DNA of 5,266 nt from Candidatus Omnitrophota bacterium (GTDB lineage: Bacteria > Omnitrophota > Gorgyraeia > Aquiviventales > Aquiviventaceae). Below the pieces are notes generated by a model. The model did no database searches. It was not told the origin of the DNA and was given only the letters and a program-made list of their open reading frames with translations. Shown in pieces: positions 1 to 4,514 of this stretch (its first letter is position 1; the number at the start of each line of letters is the position of its first letter). The DNA is taken from contig JACPSQ010000095.1 of assembly GCA_016193195.1 (NCBI GenBank), positions 1-5,266 on the forward strand. The letters are read 5' to 3'. The translations under genes were made by a program, and so were the position numbers.

Positions 1-1
1 C

Positions 2-421
2 GAGCGGATCCTCTTCAGCCCCGCCGAGTTCATCCTCGTCGATGATCGGGGCAATCAGTACGGCACGATCAACGAAGACTATGTGACCGCCATCGCCGAA
101 TCCCGTGCGCCGGTCTCCACCCTGACGCGGGGGGTCATCGCGGAGGCGCGGCCGGGCTACTTCGGGGTCGGCCTTCCCATCGGAAAGATGTTTGCGGCCA
201 AACCCCAGGGACGGTTTGCCCTCATCAAGCAATCCTCGCTGCAGGGAGGTTTCCTCTATCCAAACGTGGTCCATGACGGCCTGATCGCGTTTTGGAGCCC
301 ATCGATCCGGGCCAGGAGCGTTCGGTTGCTGATCACGAATGTCAGGACCGGCTTCGATGCCAACGGATTACCGAAGGTCTCCATGGAGTTTCCGTTCACG
401 TTTCACGTGCCCAATCAGTAG
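2..421 (+). CDS. 3' end of an uncharacterised gene, probable beta-rich protein (partial)
   Basis: The reading frame is open from the first complete codon at 2 to the TAG at 419-421, giving 139 residues; the true start lies left of the window. An in-frame GTG at 83 could be read as a start, but the coding-like sequence before it (for example ILVDDRGNQYGTINEDYV) argues it is internal. The fragment alternates short hydrophobic strands with glycine and proline turns (YFGVGLPIGKMF, GGFLYPNVVHDGLIAFW, VRLLITNVRTGFD) and ends in FPFTFHVPNQ, which suggests a beta-sandwich domain. No membrane segment or catalytic motif is visible, and any signal peptide would be outside the window. I do not recognise the family. 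The helicase gene follows 53 bases later on the same strand, so co-transcription is possible but no functional link is evident. Confidence 0.75.
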   Translation, partial: ERILFSPAEFILVDDRGNQYGTINEDYVTAIAESRAPVSTLTRGVIAEARPGYFGVGLPIGKMFAAKPQGRFALIKQSSLQGGFLYPNVVHDGLIAFWSPSIRARSVRLLITNVRTGFDANGLPKVSMEFPFTFHVPNQ

Positions 422-474
422 GACCGGCGACGACGACGGCTCACCCATCCGCCCTCAGCCACTCCACCGAGCTG

Positions 475-3369
475 TTGCTCGATGATCTGACGTCCGCTCA
501 GCGGGAGGCGGTCCTCCACGAGGGAGGCCCGCTCCTCATCATCGCCGGAGCGGGAACGGGAAAGACCACCGTCATCACGCGGCGGATCGCCTGGCTCATT
601 TCGACCAAGCGGGTTCGCCCCGAGGGGCTCCTTGCGCTGACCTTCACGGACAAAGCCGCCAAGGAGATGGAGGAGCGGGTTGACCTGTTGCTCCCCTACG
701 GCTACCTGGATGTCTCTCTCCGCACCTTTCATGCCTTCGGCGACCAGCTGGCGCGCGAGCACGCGCTGAAGCTCGGCCTCTCCCCGCACTTCCGCGTCCT
801 GTCGCAGGCCGAGCAAGTGGTGTTCTTGCGCCGGCACATCTTCGAGCTGCCGTTGCAGGAGTTCCGCCCGCTCAATGACCCAACCCGCTTCCTGGAGGCG
901 CTCGCCACGCTCATGGCGCGCGCAAAGGATGAAGCCGTCGGGCCTGAGGAATTCTTGGCCTACGCGCGCGAACTTGAGCGGCAGGCCGCAGAGAGCCCGC
1001 AGGAGCCGTTGCGCGCTCAAGCCCGCCGCACGCTCGAGCTGGCACAGGCCTACGTCGCCTATCAGCAGCTCCTGAGGCAAAACGATCTGGTGGATTTCGG
1101 CGACCAAGTCCTCTTGGCGATCCACTTGCTGGAGCGCCATCCAGATGTCCTCGCCGCCAGCCGGCAGCGCTTCCGGGCGTTTCTCGTTGATGAGTTCCAG
1201 GACACGAACTTCGCGCAGTTTCGCCTCCTGCAGCTCCTCGCACCGTCAACCGCCGACGTCACGGTTGTCGCCGACGACGATCAATCGATCTATAAGTGGA
1301 GGGGCGCTGCCCTCAGCAACGTGTTGAAGTTCCTCGAGCACTATTCGGCCGTGCGGACAGTGGTGCTCACGGAAAACTTCCGTTCGAGCCAGAGCATCTT
1401 GGACTGCGCGTACCGGCTCATCCGTTTCAACGACCCCGACCGGCTGGAAGTCCGCCAGGGCATCGAGAAGAAGCTCGTCGCGCGTGCGGACCGCGTCCAG
1501 GAAGCGCCGCATTTCCATGCGTTCGATACGGCTTCGAGCGAGACCGACTGGGTGGCGCGCACGATCCGTCAGGCGATTGAGTCGGGGGCCCGTCCGGCCA
1601 GCGATTTCGCGATCCTCGTCCGCTCCAATCGGGAGGCTGACCTGTTTCTCCGGGCGCTCAACGTCGCCGGCATCCCGTGGCAGTTCAGCGGAGCGAGCGG
1701 CCTCTTCGCGCGAGAAGAGAGCAAGATGCTCGTCTCATGCCTCAAGACCCTCGTGGATCCTGACGACAGCCTCAGCTGGTACCACGTGGCGAGCTCACCG
1801 CTCTACCGATGCCCGATGGATGATCTGACGAAGGTCCTGGCCCAGGCGGCCAAGACCCACCGAAGCGTCCGTAGCGTGCTGGAGCATCTTGACCAAGACG
1901 TTTCGCTCAGCACAACAGTATCCACGGCAGGGAAGCGTCAGCTCGGCGAGCTCCTCAGCGATGTCGCTCGGTTACTGGAGTTTTCCCGAACGCACTCAAG
2001 CGGCCAGGTCCTCTACCGCTGGCTGGCGGATCGAGGCTACCTGGCTCAGTTGGGCAAGGGCGAGCATCTGGACGAGGCCCTGCAGCTCCAGACGGTCGCC
2101 AGGTTCTTTCACCAGCTTCGCCGCATCGAGGAGCTCGTCGGAACAAGCCTGCCGGAGCTCATGCGGCACCTCGAGCTCTTTCAGGCGATGGGCAATGAGC
2201 CGTTCGAGGAGGACGATGCGTGGGCGGATCGCGTGCAGGTCCTGACCATCCACAAGGCGAAAGGGCTGGAGTTTCCGGTCGTCTTCCTGGTCGGGTTGGT
2301 CCAGGGGCGGTTTCCCACCCCGCAACGGCGGGATCCCATCGAGCTCCCGGAGGCGCTGATCAAAGATCTCCTGCCATCCGGCGATTACCACCTCCAGGAA
2401 GAACGGCGTCTCTTCTACGTGGGCATGACGAGGGCCAAGGAGCAACTGTACCTGAGCTCTGCGTACGCCTATGGAGGAAAGACCGTTCGGAAGGTCAGCC
2501 AATTTGTGCTCGAAGCGCTCGATCTCGCCACGCCGAGCCCGCTCGCGAAGAAAGCGGGCCTGCGCGAGCTGATTGACCGCTCAGCGGCACCCAAGCCGCT
2601 CCCCGTCTCCCACGCGCCGAAGCGAGACACACCGTTGCGCCTTGATCCTCACGGGGTCGATGATTACCTCACCTGTCCGCTGAAATACCGCTATAGCCAT
2701 GTCCTGAGGATTCCTGTCATGCGCCACCATCTGGTCGTCTATGGGGCCGCCTTGCATAAAGCGGTTGAGGAGTTCTTCAAGCGGCGGCTTCGCGAGGAGC
2801 CGATGGGCGAAGAGGAGCTCCTGAGGACGTTTGAGGAGCACTGGAGCTCAGAAGGGTTCTTGACCCGCGAGCACGAAGAGCTGCGGCTTGCGCAAGGGCG
2901 CGATGCGCTCCGCCGCTTCTTCGCGCGACAGCAGGCGGCGCCCGAGCGGCCAACCCTGATCGAAGAGAAGTTCAAATGTGAGATCGATGACCTCCTCGTC
3001 ATCGGCCGGTGGGATCGCGTGGACTGTCACGGCGATGACGTCGTCATCATCGACTACAAGTCCTCCGAGGTGTCAGACCAGGCGGCCGCGGACCGACGGG
3101 CAAGGGAATCGCTCCAGCTCCTCCTCTACGCGCTCGCGTGGCAGCGTCTCTCGGGGCGGATCCCCACCCGGGTTGAGCTGCGGTTTCTGGAAACCGACGT
3201 GACCGGTCAAGCCCGTTTTACCGAGAAGGATCTGGAGCGCGCTCAGCACGTGCTCAAGGACGCGGCACGAGGGATACGGGCCGGGGACTTTCACGCCAAG
3301 CCCCAGGAATTTGCCTGCCGCTGGTGCGCCTTCCAATCTATTTGTCCATTTGCCTTTCAATCCCCTTAG
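475..3369 (+). CDS. UvrD/PcrA-type SF1A helicase fused to a C-terminal RecB-family iron-sulphur nuclease
   Basis: This is a 964-residue ATP-dependent 3'-5' DNA helicase with a built-in nuclease, expected in the cytoplasm in double-strand-break processing or related repair. Helicase motifs, numbered from the TTG at 475: Q motif LTSAQ (Q9), Walker A GAGTGKTT (25-32), Ia LTFTDKAAKEM (55-65), Walker B DEFQD (239-243), III DDDQSIYKWRGA (267-278), IV LTENFRS (298-304), V TIHKAKGLEF (591-600), VI EERRLFYVGMTRAK (642-655). A linker (about 681-722) leads to the nuclease: GAALH (H761), GRWD (D847), DYK (860-862) and QLLLY (881-885), the RecB/COG2887 set. C734, C948, C951 and C957 match the AddB/Cas4/Dna2 Fe-S staple spacing (C...C-x2-C-x5-C). 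PcrA/UvrD proteins are about 720-750 residues, so the excess is the nuclease. Start: the frame opens to TTG 292, but that overlaps the upstream gene by 130 bases; TTG 475 places the Q motif normally, though no Shine-Dalgarno is visible. Function is firm; the exact pathway is inferred. Confidence 0.95.
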   Translation: MLDDLTSAQREAVLHEGGPLLIIAGAGTGKTTVITRRIAWLISTKRVRPEGLLALTFTDKAAKEMEERVDLLLPYGYLDVSLRTFHAFGDQLAREHALKLGLSPHFRVLSQAEQVVFLRRHIFELPLQEFRPLNDPTRFLEALATLMARAKDEAVGPEEFLAYARELERQAAESPQEPLRAQARRTLELAQAYVAYQQLLRQNDLVDFGDQVLLAIHLLERHPDVLAASRQRFRAFLVDEFQDTNFAQFRLLQLLAPSTADVTVVADDDQSIYKWRGAALSNVLKFLEHYSAVRTVVLTENFRSSQSILDCAYRLIRFNDPDRLEVRQGIEKKLVARADRVQEAPHFHAFDTASSETDWVARTIRQAIESGARPASDFAILVRSNREADLFLRALNVAGIPWQFSGASGLFAREESKMLVSCLKTLVDPDDSLSWYHVASSPLYRCPMDDLTKVLAQAAKTHRSVRSVLEHLDQDVSLSTTVSTAGKRQLGELLSDVARLLEFSRTHSSGQVLYRWLADRGYLAQLGKGEHLDEALQLQTVARFFHQLRRIEELVGTSLPELMRHLELFQAMGNEPFEEDDAWADRVQVLTIHKAKGLEFPVVFLVGLVQGRFPTPQRRDPIELPEALIKDLLPSGDYHLQEERRLFYVGMTRAKEQLYLSSAYAYGGKTVRKVSQFVLEALDLATPSPLAKKAGLRELIDRSAAPKPLPVSHAPKRDTPLRLDPHGVDDYLTCPLKYRYSHVLRIPVMRHHLVVYGAALHKAVEEFFKRRLREEPMGEEELLRTFEEHWSSEGFLTREHEELRLAQGRDALRRFFARQQAAPERPTLIEEKFKCEIDDLLVIGRWDRVDCHGDDVVIIDYKSSEVSDQAAADRRARESLQLLLYALAWQRLSGRIPTRVELRFLETDVTGQARFTEKDLERAQHVLKDAARGIRAGDFHAKPQEFACRWCAFQSICPFAFQSP

Positions 3370-3396
3370 TCCAAGTGATCTGCGACCGAGGCGGGC

Positions 3397-3436
3397 ACCC
3401 CCGATGCTTCGCTTTGCGAAGCAAAGCGTCGGGGGT
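3397..3436. repeat. 18-bp near-perfect inverted repeat after the helicase gene, possible transcript-end hairpin
   Basis: The arms at 3397-3414 and 3419-3436 match in 16 of 18 positions. The mismatches are one T-G wobble and one C-A on the + strand. They enclose a four-base loop TGCG, which fits the stable UNCG tetraloop pattern. GGCG at 3390-3393 can also pair with CGCC at 3437-3440 around a bulge. The hairpin begins 28 bases after the helicase stop codon, where a terminator would sit. No T-tract follows, so it is not a standard intrinsic terminator. It could protect the 3' end of the mRNA or be one copy of a dispersed palindromic repeat. Confidence 0.75.
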
Positions 3437-3456
3437 CGCCGACGGGAGTGCCGGGT

Positions 3457-3471
3457 GCCGTAGGCGACGGC
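3457..3471. repeat. Small 5-bp hairpin
   Basis: GCCGT at 3457-3461 pairs exactly with ACGGC at 3467-3471 across a five-base loop. It lies 20 bases past the larger hairpin. GGGTGCC at 3453-3459 could alternatively pair with GGCACCC at 3394-3400, which would compete with the large hairpin. Short GC stems are common in GC-rich DNA, so this may be incidental. Confidence 0.35.
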
Positions 3472-3495
3472 CCCGTTCGCGTTTCAGACTTCCGG

Positions 3496-3523
3496 CCCAT
3501 AACACCCCGCCCATAGCACCCCG
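3496..3523. repeat. Two tandem copies of a 14-base C-rich unit
   Basis: CCCATAACACCCCG (3496-3509) is followed immediately by CCCATAGCACCCCG (3510-3523); the copies differ at one base. A further CACCCCG-like C-rich stretch continues to about 3535. It lies in non-coding DNA between the helicase and the two small genes. It may be a slipped-strand duplication or part of a dispersed intergenic element; no function is evident. Confidence 0.7.
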
Positions 3524-3540
3524 ACCCCACCACCTGCGGA

Positions 3541-3559
3541 CCACGGGCTCTGCCCGTGG
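3541..3559. repeat. Perfect 8-bp hairpin with 3-base loop
   Basis: CCACGGGC (3541-3548) and GCCCGTGG (3552-3559) are exact complements around a TCT loop, a very stable stem. No T-tract follows on the + strand; AAAATATT begins about 8 bases later. It could be a weak or factor-dependent terminator for the helicase transcript, or the end of the C-rich element that precedes it. It marks the sharp boundary between GC-rich and AT-rich DNA. Confidence 0.6.
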
Positions 3560-3584
3560 GGCTCCACAAAATATTCCCAGCCTC

Positions 3585-3614
3585 TTGAACATTCTATTAA
3601 AAATATGATATTTT
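3585..3614 (+). promoter_or_regulatory. Weak candidate sigma-70-type promoter in an AT-rich island
   Basis: TTGAAC at 3585-3590 resembles a -35 box. TATTTT at 3609-3614, after an 18-base spacer, could act as a -10 box. Both lie in an AT-rich stretch (about 3565-3645) that stands out against the GC-rich surroundings and sits upstream of the two small genes. TATGAT (3604-3609) is a better -10 match, but its 13-base spacer is too short. A start near 3621 would give a leader of about 120 bases holding the hairpins at 3661-3721. The AT-rich location is better supported than these exact boxes. Confidence 0.3.
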
Positions 3615-3617
3615 TAA
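3597..3617. promoter_or_regulatory. Perfect 21-base odd palindrome, operator-like
   Basis: TTAAAAATAT (3597-3606) and ATATTTTTAA (3608-3617) are exact inverted copies around a single central G. A perfect 10-bp dyad with a one-base centre is the size bound by many dimeric transcription regulators. It overlaps the spacer and -10 of the candidate promoter for the small genes, where a repressor would act. Its pure A/T makeup makes chance symmetry more likely than in mixed sequence, and no regulator gene lies nearby. The role is inferred. Confidence 0.4.
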
Positions 3618-3660
3618 ATTGTAATATAAATAATGTATTAAGTCAGAAGTGCAACAGAAG

Positions 3661-3721
3661 GTGCGGGTCCCTCAGCCCGGACTAAAGAGAGCCGAGCTGC
3701 CGGTGCGGTGGTTCGGCCTTT
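3661..3721 (+). ncRNA. Possible structured 5' leader with two hairpins
   Basis: Hairpin 1 pairs 3661-3667 with 3676-3682 (seven positions, one G-G mismatch) around an eight-base loop. Hairpin 2 pairs 3691-3701 with 3707-3717 (11 bp including three G-U wobbles) around the loop GGTGC. After a three-base AGA bulge it is extended by AAAG (3684-3687) with CTTT (3718-3721). The ribosome binding site of the next gene starts ten bases later, so folding could affect translation. AGAGAG followed by a stem with a GGTG loop recalls the apical part of a T-box stem I. However, there is no antiterminator sequence, no room for one, and no tRNA-related gene downstream. I match it to no known riboswitch class. 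Confidence 0.35.
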
Positions 3722-3742
3722 CGCGTGAGAGAGGAGAGCAAC

Positions 3743-4072
3743 GTGGGTGAGTGGGGTTTGGAGAGGCCACTGATGTTCCATCGAGCGATTTCCCATCTCA
3801 AGGATCCGACCTCGCTTGAAGTCTCAGAAGCGAGATTCCGGCGCTTCGTGCGGGAATTTCACGCCTACGAGCAGAAGCTGACGTTCGAGCGCACGCTCGA
3901 TGCCTTCCTTGATCTCTACTCGTCATGGCGCAGGAGCCATCAGCCGGCGCTCAAGCTGCGGTTGGTGATGCTGGCCTTTGAACTGCACCGGTTGAACTGG
4001 CAGTTCGAGTGCACCCTCAGCTTCTCGGATGAGCCCTCCCTCACATGCGCGAAATCCTCGTCAGGAACCTGA
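3743..4072 (+). CDS. Small uncharacterised helical protein, first gene of an overlapping pair
   Basis: The 109-residue protein is not recognised. GTG 3743 is chosen because GAGGAG (3731-3736) lies six bases upstream, the best Shine-Dalgarno in the window. ATG 3773, preceded by GGAGAGG, is a serious alternative giving 99 residues, while GTG 3725 has no binding site. The product is rich in Arg, Glu, Leu, Phe and His and looks mostly alpha-helical: one charged amphipathic stretch (ARFRRFVREFHAYEQKL) and a second (LKLRLVMLAFELHRLNWQF). There is no signal peptide, transmembrane segment or metal-binding motif. The next gene starts inside its last 28 bases in another frame, so the two are probably translated in a coupled way and may act together. 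The poorly structured tail (SLTCAKSSSGT) is the overlapping portion and is constrained by the other frame. Confidence 0.65.
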   Translation: MGEWGLERPLMFHRAISHLKDPTSLEVSEARFRRFVREFHAYEQKLTFERTLDAFLDLYSSWRRSHQPALKLRLVMLAFELHRLNWQFECTLSFSDEPSLTCAKSSSGT

Positions 4073-4425
4073 CCTCCCCGGATTGGCTCAAGCGCGATTG
4101 CGTCGTCACCGAGCGCATGGAGCAAGGTGACTACACGACGAAGGTCATCCGCCGCTGCACCTACCGGATTGAGTCACGGACCGCCCTGCCCTCCACGTCC
4201 GATTCGGTTCCCTGGGCTCAGCGCCTTGACCCATTGCCTCCGCGCCAGGTGTTTGTCACGAAGGGCCTCGATCCCGAGACGGGAGGGGAGCGGGTCGTCT
4301 ACAAGGTGCTGGGACACTTCTATGTCGTCTGGGGTCGCGATGTGTTCTGCGTCGGCTACCGCCACATCCTGTCGATGGATATCGAAGCGCCCCAGATCGA
4401 TCTGGGAACGCCGCAGGCCTTCTAA
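4045..4425 (+). CDS. Small uncharacterised protein, second gene of an overlapping pair
   Basis: The 126-residue product is not recognised. ATG 4045 is the start because an in-frame TGA at 4030 closes the frame just upstream. No clear Shine-Dalgarno precedes it, which fits re-initiation by ribosomes finishing the preceding gene. The N-terminal half is polar and basic (LVRNLTSPDWLKRDCVVTERM, YTTKVIRRCTYRIESR). The C-terminal half looks beta-rich, with PPRQVFVTKGLD, GERVVYKVLGHFYVVWG and DVFCVGYRHILSMDIE. Four cysteines or so are scattered with no zinc-type spacing. There is no signal peptide or membrane segment. The TAA stop lies in the left arm of a strong terminator, so this is the last gene of its transcript. 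GC and codon use resemble the neighbours. The coding call rests on frame length, coupling and the terminator position, not on homology. Confidence 0.7.
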   Translation: MREILVRNLTSPDWLKRDCVVTERMEQGDYTTKVIRRCTYRIESRTALPSTSDSVPWAQRLDPLPPRQVFVTKGLDPETGGERVVYKVLGHFYVVWGRDVFCVGYRHILSMDIEAPQIDLGTPQAF

Positions 4426-4473
4426 TACAAACGTATGATCCAGCGTCACTGAGATCATGCGTTTGTATTTTTT
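4424..4473 (+). terminator. Strong intrinsic (Rho-independent) terminator overlapping the stop codon
   Basis: The arms at 4424-4440 and 4453-4469 pair over 17 positions with a single T-G wobble. CAG/CTG inside the loop can add three more pairs. A run of six T (4468-4473) follows at once, then ATTA. The first two bases of the left arm are the last two of the TAA stop codon of the preceding gene. The stem is unusually AT-rich for this GC-rich DNA, but its length compensates. It should end the transcript of the two small genes and insulate gpsA. Confidence 0.9.
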
Positions 4474-4475
4474 AT

Positions 4476-4504
4476 TAGACGGGGTCTGATCGCCATGCTA
4501 CAGT
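4476..4504 (+). promoter_or_regulatory. Candidate extended -10 promoter for gpsA
   Basis: TAGACG (4476-4481) matches four of six bases of the sigma-70 -35 consensus. TACAGT (4499-4504), exactly 17 bases further, matches four of six of the -10. TG at 4496-4497 sits one base before it as in extended -10 promoters. It begins right after the terminator T-run, the only space available for a gpsA promoter. Transcription would start near 4511, about four bases before the ATG, giving a nearly leaderless mRNA. Confidence 0.45.
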
Positions 4505-4514
4505 GTGACGGCCA

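Noticed and set aside
292..474. N-terminal extension of the helicase from TTG 292
   Set aside because: It overlaps the upstream gene by 130 bases, its translation looks like a shifted reading of that gene, and UvrD-family proteins start close to the Q motif.
415..1140. Long minus-strand open frame of 241 codons opposite the helicase gene
   Set aside because: It lies entirely opposite the helicase motor, whose motifs are intact. Open antisense frames are common in GC-rich genes, and the translation shows no motif.
3338..3592. Minus-strand frames of 84 and 67 codons over the hairpin region (and a + frame at 3324-3608)
   Set aside because: They are full of palindromes and C-rich repeats, have low-complexity Arg/Pro/Gly translations, and overlap each other and the helicase end. 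They are probably by-products of non-coding repeats.
3570..3660. Replication origin or phage attachment site in the AT-rich island
   Set aside because: No DnaA-box cluster, integrase gene, tRNA gene or flanking direct repeat is seen.
3651..3742. T-box riboswitch
   Set aside because: The AGAGAG and GGTG loop resemblance is partial. There is no specifier loop, no TGG-NACC-type antiterminator, no terminator, and no tRNA-related gene downstream.
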